37,609 bases of DNA from an uncultured Lachnospiraceae bacterium (GTDB lineage: Bacteria; Bacillota; Clostridia; Lachnospirales; Lachnospiraceae). The stretch covers positions 1 to 37,609 of the forward strand of contig CAMWLG010000030.1 of the NCBI GenBank assembly GCA_947175035.1, in the 5' to 3' direction. Numbering within the stretch: the stretch's first letter is position 1; each line of letters starts with the position of its first letter. Of the stretch, positions 26,231-34,472 are shown piece after piece. A program made the translations under genes and the position numbers. Below the pieces are notes generated by a model that saw nothing but the letters and a program-made list of their open reading frames with translations, ran no database searches and was not told the DNA's origin.

Positions 26231-27736
26231 CTATTTTCCAATGGCCTCATTCAGCGTGCGGACAAAATCGTCATACCATTTCTCAAAGGCCTCCTCCGTC
26301 ATAAAAGGCGCACATGCCTCCTCCAGATTCATGCCCTGTGAGAGCCCCTCCTCCACAGTGGCTCTGTCAGCTGCCGCCTTGTCAGAGAGATTGTACTCCA
26401 ATACCCTACGCGCCTGAGAACCATTGGCAAAGCTTTTGTTTGTATAGAATTTCATCTGTGACATATCTTCAAACACATGTGTAATACATGCATATGTTTT
26501 ATCTGCTACCTCCATTCCCTGTTCCTCGATGACTCTATCCAGCATCTCAGAGTTGTTCGCCTCGTTCAATACAGGCAGATAACCAGAGGCACAGCCAAAC
26601 TGCAGATTATTCTCCACCTGCGTAAACCATTTCAGGAACTCCACGGAAGCATACTCCCGCACCCTGTCGGACTTGCTGACCACCATGCCCGCGCCCTGCT
26701 GCACTGCGTAGTCCTCTCCTCCCTCCAAAATAGGGGCGGACATCACAATAAAATCTATCTCATAGCTTCCGTCCTCCAACTCCACCCTGTCAGGGAAATA
26801 CATGGCGGATGCGGTAGAACCGGTGTAGGCAAGCATATCTCCCGTTTTGACATCATCCGAACGGAAGGAACCATACGCTCCAAAATATCCCTTTACAATC
26901 GGCACATAATAGTTATCCCAGAGACGCCGAATACTCTCTTTGGGCACGTTCAGAGTCACCTGACCGTTTTCCACTTGGAAAATCTCTATCCCCTGCTGGC
27001 GCATACCGATAATAAAATAATTCGCCATGGCATCCCGTCCATAGAACGCCTTGCCGTCATTGGGAATTTCAGGGGTCTGGGCATCCACCCATTCATAGTA
27101 AGCCTTTGCCGTGTCCGCGACACCCTCCATTGTCCGCAAATTCTCCAGGGAAGCGCCCGTCGCCTGTGCAAAGGGCTCCCAATCCGTCCTGTTGATCAGA
27201 AACACCTCCGTGGATTTGGCAACAGGAAAAATGCGCAGGCTCCCGTCAGCGGCAATGCGTCCCTCCTCCACATAGGCGTCCACATATTCCTCCAGCTCCT
27301 CCTCACTCATATACTCTGAAAGATTGGCCAGCGCCCCCGCGGTCTCCACCTCATAGGCGGTATCCGCATAGGAAGAGAAAATATCCGGCATCTCCTTTGC
27401 CCCCACATCACCTGCCAGGGAGGCCCTGACCGCCGACTCCAAATCAGAGACCGAGCCCTGACTGTAGCCCTGCACATAGATTCCCTTCTCCCTGCCAACC
27501 GTCTCGTTAAACTCCTCCACAAGAGCGTCAAATGCCACCTGTTGGGAACCGTTATAATAATGCCATACCGTGAGTGACACCGGGTTCTCCGGATCAAGGG
27601 GCGACTTGCTCCCGCCACAACCGCACAACAGCACCCCCAGCGAGAGAGCGGCCGCTCCCACCGTCAGACTCCTCCTACAAATTCTTCCTGCCTTCCATAA
27701 CATCCCCATAACATTCTTTCCCTGCCTTACTATCAT
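26231..27736 (-). CDS. extracellular solute-binding lipoprotein (family 1-like), second copy, paired with the hybrid kinase
   Basis: The 501-residue product has a lipoprotein signal ending in LLCGCGG and a type I (MalE-like) binding-protein fold: LTVWHYYNGSQ, FDALVEEFNETVG, ADTAYEV, RDAMANYFIIG, GYFGAYGSFRSDD, VQQGAGMVV and FLKWFTQ. It is a close paralogue of the protein encoded at 30709-32148. No permease or ATPase gene accompanies it. Its ATG 27736 overlaps the stop codon of the cyclase gene in ATGA; in-frame ATG codons at 27709 and 27703 have a better-placed GGGAAAG and give a lipoprotein Cys at about residue 29-31 instead of 40, so the true start may be there. I infer that it presents a ligand to the kinase encoded downstream. 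Confidence 0.9.
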   Translation of the reverse strand: MIVRQGKNVMGMLWKAGRICRRSLTVGAAALSLGVLLCGCGGSKSPLDPENPVSLTVWHYYNGSQQVAFDALVEEFNETVGREKGIYVQGYSQGSVSDLESAVRASLAGDVGAKEMPDIFSSYADTAYEVETAGALANLSEYMSEEELEEYVDAYVEEGRIAADGSLRIFPVAKSTEVFLINRTDWEPFAQATGASLENLRTMEGVADTAKAYYEWVDAQTPEIPNDGKAFYGRDAMANYFIIGMRQQGIEIFQVENGQVTLNVPKESIRRLWDNYYVPIVKGYFGAYGSFRSDDVKTGDMLAYTGSTASAMYFPDRVELEDGSYEIDFIVMSAPILEGGEDYAVQQGAGMVVSKSDRVREYASVEFLKWFTQVENNLQFGCASGYLPVLNEANNSEMLDRVIEEQGMEVADKTYACITHVFEDMSQMKFYTNKSFANGSQARRVLEYNLSDKAAADRATVEEGLSQGMNLEEACAPFMTEEAFEKWYDDFVRTLNEAIGK

Positions 27737-30699
27737 TGTTCCTGTATCACTCTTTTTGCCTCGTCACTGATTGCGGGCGGCACAGCACCCGGACGGGCAA
27801 GGAAATAACCCTGCAGCAGATCAACGCCCAACTCCAACGACTTTTGCAGCTCTGCCTCCGTCTCCAGCCCCTCCACGATCACCTTCATCTCTCTCTCGTG
27901 GGCATAATGGACAATGTTCTCCACAATATGCTGCTTATTCCGATCCTTGTCAATATCCCGCACAATCGTGATATCCACCTTCACGTACTTGGGCTCCAGC
28001 TCCAAAAGATTGATTTCACTGTTATAACCGCTGCCATAATCATCCAGCGCAAAGTTGCCGCTGAATCCCACCGCGTCCCTCTTCTGGCGCACCATATCCG
28101 GATCCATATGTTCGGCTTCCGTGATCTCCACCACGATCTTTGGCTGTATCTGCGCAAACTGCTCATGGAATTCCTGCTCTTCCTCCAATGTCATTCTCTC
28201 GTTGGCAATGGAATTGATAAACAAAAATGCATGATCCGCCACCTCGCAGCGCTCTAACAATTTCTGATAATCCCTAGAGGCACAGAACATTGTCATATAT
28301 TCAATATCATGCATACAATCTTCCTCTTTGGCTATCTGCAGCACCGTCTCCGGCGAGCGCAGCGTAGGCAGATCCACCCGCATCAAGGCTTCATAGGCAT
28401 AAACCTCACCCGTCCCCGCATCAAATATCGGCTGAAAATGATAGCTGACCTGCTTGTTCTCCAGCATCTGATGGAACTCCAGCCTGCTCTGGTTCTGGCG
28501 CATTTTCTCCTGATATGCCTCCAGGTTGAATTCCTTCAGCTGCCCCTTGGCAGAGCGTTTCACCTGATACATTGCAAAGTCCGCATACTTCATCAATTCG
28601 GACAAATCCCCGCTGTCCTGAGGATACCACGCCACACCGCCCGACGCGCTCAATCCCATATTGTCCCCGTTGGGCAGCACGAAGTTCACTTCCCCAATCG
28701 CACGGTACAAGCTCTGCAAATCCTGACGGATCTCCTCCTGTTCGTTATACCCGTAGAACAGCACGAGAAACTCGTCCCCCGCCATGCGTGCACATATGGT
28801 ATTGTCCGGCGTGTTCTCCAGAAAACACTTTCCCGCTGTCTGAATATACAGATCACCAAAATTGTGCCCAAAGCGGTCATTGGTGGTCTTCAGATTATCC
28901 AAATCGATCATCAACAGTGCTGCCTGCTTTAAGAGATCCGGCCTTAGGAACATCTCGTCCGCTTCCCGTCGAAACCCTCGTCTCCCGTACAGCTTGGTCA
29001 ACCCGTCACAGTCTCTCTCCCGTTCAATACGCTTCTTCTCAAGGGTGGATGTGGTGACATCCTCGATCACACCCACCAAACGCTTCCCATTCCTGGTACT
29101 CTCCGCGCGAATATAGCGGGTATCGCCCTGAGGCAGCGGTATCGCATAGACGCTACTTCCATCCTCCGCCGGCGTGGACTTCAGACTCTGCCTAAGCTCC
29201 TCCTGTTTTGCCAAAAAGACCTCCGCCGTCAAATGATCCAAATCCATATCTTCCACACCAAGCAGCGGGAAATAATTCGATGTCACGAACACGCTGTCGG
29301 AATCGTCCCATAGCTCATAGCCCGCCAAATCCACGCTGGCCATGCTGATAATCTGCATGAAACGCGTCGAGGACTCCATCACCTCCTGCTCCAGATGCTC
29401 AATCGCATGGGAAAATTGATCAATCTCCCTGATTCCGGTATCCGGCAGCTCCGGGAACACATTATTCATTTTAGCTTTCTCCACCTCCTCGGACAACATC
29501 CGAATCGGTTTGGACAGGCGATAGCTTACCAGCAGGATACCCACCAGTCCGATCAACGCCGTCAAAACAAAGGAACCTCCAAGAACTGTCTGTATCTGCT
29601 TGGAAAACGCAAACAAATGCTCACGCCTGCCAAAGCCGACCAGATACCATTTGTCCGAGTCAAATGGCGCGTTACGGCTATAGAACACTAACGGCGTCGC
29701 CTCGCCGCAATACTCTCCCCCCGCGTCCGACACGGAACCTTCACTCTCTCCATCCAAAAAGAACTGCAATCCGTCCATTTTGCCCTTTGTGATCGTGGCA
29801 CTGGACAAAAATACCGGTTTAAGCTCTTTACTGCCCTTCTCGGCGATCGCCAAAAGATAAGACCCCTGATCCATCTCCATCAATTCTCCGCCAGGCAGGA
29901 GAGAATACAGATAATCCTCCAAAATCTCCACACCCAGCACACCATACACCGTGCCGTCAGGTAATATCAAAGGCATCGAATATGCTATTGCCCTGTGGTT
30001 ATCCCCCGACAAACTGTAAAACTCTGTTGTCCAATATCCGTATTCCTTGTCATTAAGCTTCTCTTCATCCTCATATGCCGTCTGAAAAGGTTTGCTGAAA
30101 AAAGCCTGTGCCACGCTGTCCTCCGCAGAAAACGTCGGCTGCCATCCCGTGTCCGTCGCCATATAGCCTGACCGCACCACCGACACCGGGGCGCGCTCCA
30201 CCAAAATATCCCGATATTGTGCAGAGGGCATAGAAGCAGGATCCAAATCCCGCAGATAAATGCCCTGCAGCGACTCCGTCCCTTCCATCTCGTCCAAATC
30301 TTTTGTATTAAAAATCAAGAAGATACCTGACACCTGCCGATTATACATCGCGTCAACCAGCTCGGGACGCAGCTCCTCCAACAGCTCGCTGCACCCTCCG
30401 TTCACCTGAAAGCTTTCCAGCGTCATTTCCCCCTCGGAGAGCTTTGATTCCACCGCGTTGTCAATATGATCCACCAATAGATTTAAATTGGACCACTTCC
30501 CGGTCATATCGTTCAACAGATAGTTTCCCCTGTTCTCCACCTGCTGCCCCAGGATGTCCCGCGCGTTCTGATCCAGCTTGGTCATCACGCCCCCCAAGGC
30601 AAGACTCGCAATCAAAAGCGCCATCTCGATTGCAAGCACACTCAATAAAGGAACCAAAAGAACTCGGAAAATCGTTCGGTCTTTTCTCTGCCCAGCCAT
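27733..30699 (-). CDS. Cache-like/PAS/GGDEF/EAL membrane protein (c-di-GMP synthesis and breakdown)
   Basis: This 988-residue receptor has membrane helices at about 13-35 and 370-393 around an outside Cache-like domain (GIFLIFNT, IYLRDLDP, DILVERAP, YGVLGVEI) related to that of the kinase encoded downstream. Inside are a HAMP-like linker, a PAS-like domain (about 445-550), GGDEF with motif AGDEF at 640-644, and EAL (about 735-980). The EAL domain keeps the metal and catalytic set: EALMR from Glu770, EITEAEH, LDDYGSGYN and VEGLETE. The Ala in AGDEF is tolerated in some cyclases; the RxxD inhibitory site is absent (PDNT instead). So phosphodiesterase activity is likely and cyclase activity possible. 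AAGGAG overlaps the stop codon of the upstream binding-protein gene. Confidence 0.94.
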   Translation of the reverse strand: MAGQRKDRTIFRVLLVPLLSVLAIEMALLIASLALGGVMTKLDQNARDILGQQVENRGNYLLNDMTGKWSNLNLLVDHIDNAVESKLSEGEMTLESFQVNGGCSELLEELRPELVDAMYNRQVSGIFLIFNTKDLDEMEGTESLQGIYLRDLDPASMPSAQYRDILVERAPVSVVRSGYMATDTGWQPTFSAEDSVAQAFFSKPFQTAYEDEEKLNDKEYGYWTTEFYSLSGDNHRAIAYSMPLILPDGTVYGVLGVEILEDYLYSLLPGGELMEMDQGSYLLAIAEKGSKELKPVFLSSATITKGKMDGLQFFLDGESEGSVSDAGGEYCGEATPLVFYSRNAPFDSDKWYLVGFGRREHLFAFSKQIQTVLGGSFVLTALIGLVGILLVSYRLSKPIRMLSEEVEKAKMNNVFPELPDTGIREIDQFSHAIEHLEQEVMESSTRFMQIISMASVDLAGYELWDDSDSVFVTSNYFPLLGVEDMDLDHLTAEVFLAKQEELRQSLKSTPAEDGSSVYAIPLPQGDTRYIRAESTRNGKRLVGVIEDVTTSTLEKKRIERERDCDGLTKLYGRRGFRREADEMFLRPDLLKQAALLMIDLDNLKTTNDRFGHNFGDLYIQTAGKCFLENTPDNTICARMAGDEFLVLFYGYNEQEEIRQDLQSLYRAIGEVNFVLPNGDNMGLSASGGVAWYPQDSGDLSELMKYADFAMYQVKRSAKGQLKEFNLEAYQEKMRQNQSRLEFHQMLENKQVSYHFQPIFDAGTGEVYAYEALMRVDLPTLRSPETVLQIAKEEDCMHDIEYMTMFCASRDYQKLLERCEVADHAFLFINSIANERMTLEEEQEFHEQFAQIQPKIVVEITEAEHMDPDMVRQKRDAVGFSGNFALDDYGSGYNSEINLLELEPKYVKVDITIVRDIDKDRNKQHIVENIVHYAHEREMKVIVEGLETEAELQKSLELGVDLLQGYFLARPGAVPPAISDEAKRVIQEQ

Positions 30700-30708
30700 A
30701 TATTCTCC

Positions 30709-32148
30709 TTAATTTTCAAATGTCTGTAACTGCTGTAACACCTCTTCGTACCAAGCCTCAAAGCAGGCATCTGAAAGGAACTCCGCCGCAGCCTCATCCA
30801 GACTCTGTCCCTGTGCCAGCCGCTCGACTACCACAGCGCGGTCAGCAGCCGCCTTGTCACTCATGCCATACTCCAACACATTGCGCGCCGCCGCGCCGCC
30901 TTCAAACGCCTTGGTGGTGTACATCTGATTGCCATTGACCGTATCCACACCGACAGAAAGGGTTTTCTGTCTCGCGTCATCCATCTCAACGCCACTGTTT
31001 AAAATCGCCTCTTTATTGTTTGCTGTCTTCGTCACCGGAAGATATCCGGAGTTGACCGAGAACTTGATATTTCTTTCGTCCGCCGTAAACCATTTCAAAA
31101 ATTGTACTGACGCATAAACCTCCGCGTCACTTCCCTTTGTCACCACCATGCCCGCGCCCTGCTGCACGGCATAGTCCGGGGTCTCGCCCATAAATTTCGG
31201 ACAGGGAAGCACATCCATCTCAATGGGATGACTCTCTGTATCGCTCAGGTTCACCGTCTTTGGGAAAAAGGATGTCCCGGAGGAAGACCCCACATAGGCA
31301 ATGATATTGCCCGTCTTAATGTCATCACTGCGGAAACGTCCCGTGGCGGCAAAATACCCTTTCACAAAGGGCACATAATATCCGTCCCAAAGCTTGCGCG
31401 CCACATCCTTCTCAAAATGCAATGTCATCTTGCCATCTGACACCTCAAACAGTTCCTCGCCCATCTGCATACTGCCGATCAAAATATAATTGGCCATTGC
31501 ATCCCTGCCAAACAATGCCTTTCCATCGTTTGGCACATCCGGAGTCTGTGCGTCCGTCCACTCGTAATAGAGCTTCGCCGTCTCCACCAACCCGTCCATA
31601 TCCGCCAGATCCTCGTAGGAAGCCCCCGTTTTGCCTGCAAAGACATCCCAATCTGTCTTGTTGAGTACCAGCACCTCCTGAGACTTGGCCGTGGGAAAGA
31701 TTTTAATCTCCCCCGCACCGCTGAAATCTCCCTCTTTGATATAGCTGTCTATGTACGAATTGATCTCTTCCTGACTCAGATACCCCTTGATATCCACCAC
31801 CTGGCCCAACTGGTCCACCGCATAGGCCGTGTCCGAATATGCCATAAAGATACTTGGCACATCCTCCGCTCCAACCTCGCCTTTCACCGCCGCCAGCACA
31901 TTTGCCTCCAAATCATTGACAGAGCCCATACTCTGGCTCTTCACCACGATGCCCTCTTTCTCACCCACAGTGTCGTTGAATTCCTCCACCAAATTGTCAA
32001 AGGCTGTGAGCTGATCTCCGTTATAATATGTCCACACACGAATCGTTACCGGATTCTTCGGATCCAACGGTGATTTCCCGCCGCATCCGCACAGCAGGAC
32101 TCCCAGTATACCTACCCCTAACAGTAATGTAAATCTGTTCCGCAACAT
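30709..32148 (-). CDS. extracellular solute-binding lipoprotein (family 1-like), first copy, paired with the GGDEF/EAL protein
   Basis: The 479-residue lipoprotein has a signal MLRNRFTLLLGVGILGVLLC with the modified Cys at 20 or 22, then a MalE-like fold: IRVWTYYNGDQ, FDNLVEEFNDTVG, SDTAYAVD, RDAMANYILIG, KGYFAATGRFRSDD, VQQGAGMVV and FLKWFTAD. It shares most of these blocks with the protein encoded at 26231-27736. ATG 32148 is chosen because AGAGGAGA lies just upstream and overlaps the ATG at 32163. It leads the four-gene operon and is followed after 9 bp by the GGDEF/EAL gene. There is no transporter partner in the operon. A sensory, ligand-presenting role is inferred from context; uptake through a permease encoded elsewhere is the alternative. 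Confidence 0.92.
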   Translation of the reverse strand: MLRNRFTLLLGVGILGVLLCGCGGKSPLDPKNPVTIRVWTYYNGDQLTAFDNLVEEFNDTVGEKEGIVVKSQSMGSVNDLEANVLAAVKGEVGAEDVPSIFMAYSDTAYAVDQLGQVVDIKGYLSQEEINSYIDSYIKEGDFSGAGEIKIFPTAKSQEVLVLNKTDWDVFAGKTGASYEDLADMDGLVETAKLYYEWTDAQTPDVPNDGKALFGRDAMANYILIGSMQMGEELFEVSDGKMTLHFEKDVARKLWDGYYVPFVKGYFAATGRFRSDDIKTGNIIAYVGSSSGTSFFPKTVNLSDTESHPIEMDVLPCPKFMGETPDYAVQQGAGMVVTKGSDAEVYASVQFLKWFTADERNIKFSVNSGYLPVTKTANNKEAILNSGVEMDDARQKTLSVGVDTVNGNQMYTTKAFEGGAAARNVLEYGMSDKAAADRAVVVERLAQGQSLDEAAAEFLSDACFEAWYEEVLQQLQTFEN

Positions 32149-32198
32149 GGCGTCTCCTCTCATTTGTTCAAGTTTTTCTAAAAAATATTAGTATTTAA

Positions 32199-32207
32199 AT
32201 TATATCA
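32199..32207 (-). promoter_or_regulatory. extended -10 promoter of the receptor operon
   Basis: The minus strand reads TGATATAAT, a consensus extended -10, about 50 bp before the first binding-protein start. The -35 region at 17 bp (TGGTAA) is weak, which suggests either an extended -10 promoter or one needing an activator. It lies directly downstream of the terminator of the LytTR operon, so the receptor operon begins here. Confidence 0.6.
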
Positions 32208-32240
32208 TAGCTAACTATATATTACCAGTATAACTTTCCT

Positions 32241-32278
32241 GCATAAAACAAGGCCGGGAAAGCAACTTTCCCGACCTT
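32241..32278 (-). terminator. intrinsic terminator of the LytTR operon
   Basis: A 13-bp stem with one G-T pair (32250-32262 with 32266-32278), loop of three bases, is followed on the minus strand by TGTTTTATGC. The stem begins at the stop codon of the response-regulator gene. Confidence 0.8.
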
Positions 32279-32988
32279 TACCCGTTATTCTCTTTATACA
32301 TCGCATACATTTCCTTCACCTTGGGATATCTCGCCTTGGGCACGGAGATCTCTTTCCCGGTGATAAGCCGCATGAGATAACTGCTGATTTTATCCACATA
32401 TCGCATATTCACCAGATAGCTTTGATGCACTCGCACAAAACCATAGGGCGCAAGTTCTTCCTCTATCTCATCCAACTTCTTATACAACCCATAATCCGCG
32501 TCAGAGGTATGAAATATGTTCTTGTGGCGTTCTGTCTCGATGTAGATGATTTTCTGTATCTCCAGCTCCCGGTTCCCCTCCACGAAGGCAAAGACCGCTT
32601 TCTGATGCTTTCTGCGCAATTTATCCCACAGATCATCCAGACACCCGGCAATCGTGGCATCCAGATCGTCCTTCACCAGAAACCTCGCCGCGTTGACCCG
32701 ATATCCCTCCAACGCGTAGCTGATCATTGACGCCACCAACACAATGGGAATATCAGGGTAGATATCATTGATTCTCTTGGCGGCCTGCAAACCATCCATC
32801 TCGTCTATATTGACATCAAGAAAAATGATATCAAACTCCTTTATGTGACTCATACCACTACACAGTGCGGCACCGGACGAATATTCTTCCACCTCGATAT
32901 CCTGTTCCCTTGTCCTGCCATATTCCTCTATCAGCTCCCGCACCCTCTGTCTGCCCTCATAACAAGCATCGCAAACAGCAATCAACAT
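32278..32988 (-). CDS. LytTR-family response regulator
   Basis: The 236-residue protein has a receiver domain (1-115) with phosphoacceptor Asp58 in IIFLDVN and Lys106, and a LytTR DNA-binding domain (about 135-232) with IIYIETERHKN, YGFVRVHQSYLVN and the C-terminal KARYPKVKE. The receiver has only one acidic residue at the usual pocket (Asp7 in AVCDACY) and KD instead of the usual KP, so signalling may differ from standard receivers. ATG 32988 is used: AAAGG overlaps the stop codon of the preceding gene, seven bases before. It is last in an operon with two unrecognised proteins. No partner kinase of the agrC/lytS type is in the window; the hybrid kinase encoded downstream is a possible phosphodonor. 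Confidence 0.92.
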   Translation of the reverse strand: MLIAVCDACYEGRQRVRELIEEYGRTREQDIEVEEYSSGAALCSGMSHIKEFDIIFLDVNIDEMDGLQAAKRINDIYPDIPIVLVASMISYALEGYRVNAARFLVKDDLDATIAGCLDDLWDKLRRKHQKAVFAFVEGNRELEIQKIIYIETERHKNIFHTSDADYGLYKKLDEIEEELAPYGFVRVHQSYLVNMRYVDKISSYLMRLITGKEISVPKARYPKVKEMYAMYKENNG

Positions 32989-32995
32989 CTTTCCT

Positions 32996-33667
32996 TTACC
33001 CTCTGTAATCATATTTGTTGTGGTATGCGCTGGTAAAATCCCCATTCATGGAATAACCGGCAGAAGCGCTCTCAAGATTGCTCTGCGCATTGTTTTCCAC
33101 CCGTCCCGCCAGGAAGGAGAGCTTTGCGTTCAATTTGCCCTCACTCCCCAGCACCTTCGCAAGCTTCTCCTTGTCTGCCGCCTCCAATTTCTCCTTGTCC
33201 AGCTGCAGCTTGCCACTCTTGTCTGCAGTGATACCGATACTTGCCAGTGCCTCACTATGTTCAGATATCAAATCCTTCATGTTCTGGGCATAAAAGCTGT
33301 TCATGTTGCTCGGCACAGAACCCAGGATAGACAGGGTAGAATTATACTCGCTGATCAGCGCCTCAATCTCCTTGTACACATCCGTATAATCCCCTGAGGC
33401 CTTCGCCTTCGCCAACAGGCTCTCCTCCCCCGTGGCACTGAATTTGTCCGCCTGTTTTCCGAGCTTCTCTGCCGCCTTCTCCATCTTTTCATATTTGCCC
33501 TTGTCCACAGCGCTTACCTTGTTGGACGACTTGGATTTCAAAGCGGACAGAAGCGAGTTGCTGTTATTTTTGCCGCTGCCGTTCACATAATTCAAAAGAC
33601 TGGTGCCGTTTACGGGCAGACCCGCCCTCCTCGCTGATTCATTTAACATCTGTGTTGTCACTCTCAT
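32996..33667 (-). CDS. unrecognised helical protein, perhaps flagellar or surface related (223 aa)
   Basis: I cannot name a family. The N-terminus MRVTTQMLNESARRAG resembles the start of flagellin-type proteins such as FlgL. A Ser/Asn/Lys-rich stretch follows (about 30-55), then long heptad-like helices (about 60-200) rich in Lys, Glu, Ala and Leu, then a Tyr/Asn-rich tail. There is no signal peptide or membrane segment. Its ATG overlaps the previous stop codon in ATGA, and it is seven bases from the LytTR gene, so all three are co-translated. Export by a flagellar or other route is conceivable but not shown. Confidence 0.7.
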   Translation of the reverse strand: MRVTTQMLNESARRAGLPVNGTSLLNYVNGSGKNNSNSLLSALKSKSSNKVSAVDKGKYEKMEKAAEKLGKQADKFSATGEESLLAKAKASGDYTDVYKEIEALISEYNSTLSILGSVPSNMNSFYAQNMKDLISEHSEALASIGITADKSGKLQLDKEKLEAADKEKLAKVLGSEGKLNAKLSFLAGRVENNAQSNLESASAGYSMNGDFTSAYHNKYDYRG

Positions 33668-34203
33668 TTTCTTTCCTCCTCGTTCTTACGACTTTGTTCA
33701 ACATCCTCTTCACTGCTTTCCACCTCGCCGTTCTCCATCTCGTCGATCTCGTGAAGCTTGCGCTGGCACATGGTATCCCGGGCGATGGCTCTCATAATAC
33801 GATTCGCGTCCTCCGGCGAAAACATACCAATCGCCTTAGCCAAATCCCCAATATTATCCCGATTCACCACCAGACTTCCTCCCTCGGAAAGTCCCACACA
33901 GATACACTCCCTGAGATCGCTCACATCCCCCAGACAAATCCTGTTCTTCTCATAATCACAGGAAAAAATCACTCCATTATAGTCGATGTAGCCACTGTCA
34001 TTCGCAAGAAATGAGTATGGTGCCCTCTTCTCATTGCTCACCCTTTGATCCAATCTGTTGCCCCTGACGAAGTTTAGCGTCTCCCCAAAGGAAGCTCCCG
34101 CAATGCCCTGTCCCTGCGCACTGGCCGCTTTGTTTGCATCACTCATCTTTTCCCTGTGCATGGAAGCCCAGTCTGTTGCCATCATTTGATTTCCAACCTG
34201 CAT
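33664..34203 (-). CDS. unrecognised soluble protein (179 aa), first gene of the LytTR operon
   Basis: No family is recognised. The first 60 residues are polar and Ala/Gln/Ser-rich (MQVGNQMMATDW...), the centre (about 70-130) looks like a compact alpha/beta domain (GVIFSCDYEKNRICLGDV, LSEGGSLVVNRDN), then a helical PEDANRIMRAIARD segment and a very acidic/charged tail. There is no signal or membrane helix. AGGAGG lies upstream of ATG 34203. Position and co-translation link it to the 223-residue protein; they are likely partners. Confidence 0.7.
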   Translation of the reverse strand: MQVGNQMMATDWASMHREKMSDANKAASAQGQGIAGASFGETLNFVRGNRLDQRVSNEKRAPYSFLANDSGYIDYNGVIFSCDYEKNRICLGDVSDLRECICVGLSEGGSLVVNRDNIGDLAKAIGMFSPEDANRIMRAIARDTMCQRKLHEIDEMENGEVESSEEDVEQSRKNEEERK

Positions 34204-34428
34204 ATGTCTCTCCCTCCTAGTTTTTTGGAAATATTTAACACAAAAATAACGATATGTCCGCTCCGGGAATCTCCGTCCGTGGAATATATCGCCATCCTAG
34301 CTATTGATATCATTATTTATTTGGGTTATCACATTTCTAATCTTATATCGGCAAGCTTTTCAAAAAACCATATATCGAAAGCACGGAATGACTAAATTTG
34401 GCACGAAACGACTATGAAGGAGGGACAA

Positions 34429-34464
34429 ATATTCCCACCTCCAAAATCCTGGTGGCGGGAATAT
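34429..34464 (-). terminator. stem-loop after the anti-sigma gene
   Basis: ATATTCCC (34429-34436 region) pairs with GGGAATAT (34457-34464), extended by an imperfect CACC/GGTGG part. On the minus strand only TTGT follows, so the T-run is poor. It lies nine bases past the stop codon of the anti-sigma-like gene. The 34204-34472 gap otherwise holds the leader of the gene at 34203 and no open frame that I can support. Confidence 0.4.
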
Positions 34465-34472
34465 ATCATCCA

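Noticed and set aside
22332..32148. The two family 1-like binding proteins as ordinary sugar-transporter components
   Set aside because: No permease or ATPase gene of that type is in the window; the peptide transporter encoded downstream has its own family 5 binding protein. Uptake through distant genes cannot be excluded.
34345..34352. GCCGATAT (minus strand) as a flagellar sigma-28 -10 box
   Set aside because: The -10 match is perfect, but no TAAA box lies 15 bp upstream and it is about 140 bp from the gene, so the support is too thin to list as a promoter.
34204..34472. c-di-GMP riboswitch in the leader of the LytTR operon
   Set aside because: Stems are present but I could not find the conserved GEMM core or tetraloop-receptor pattern.
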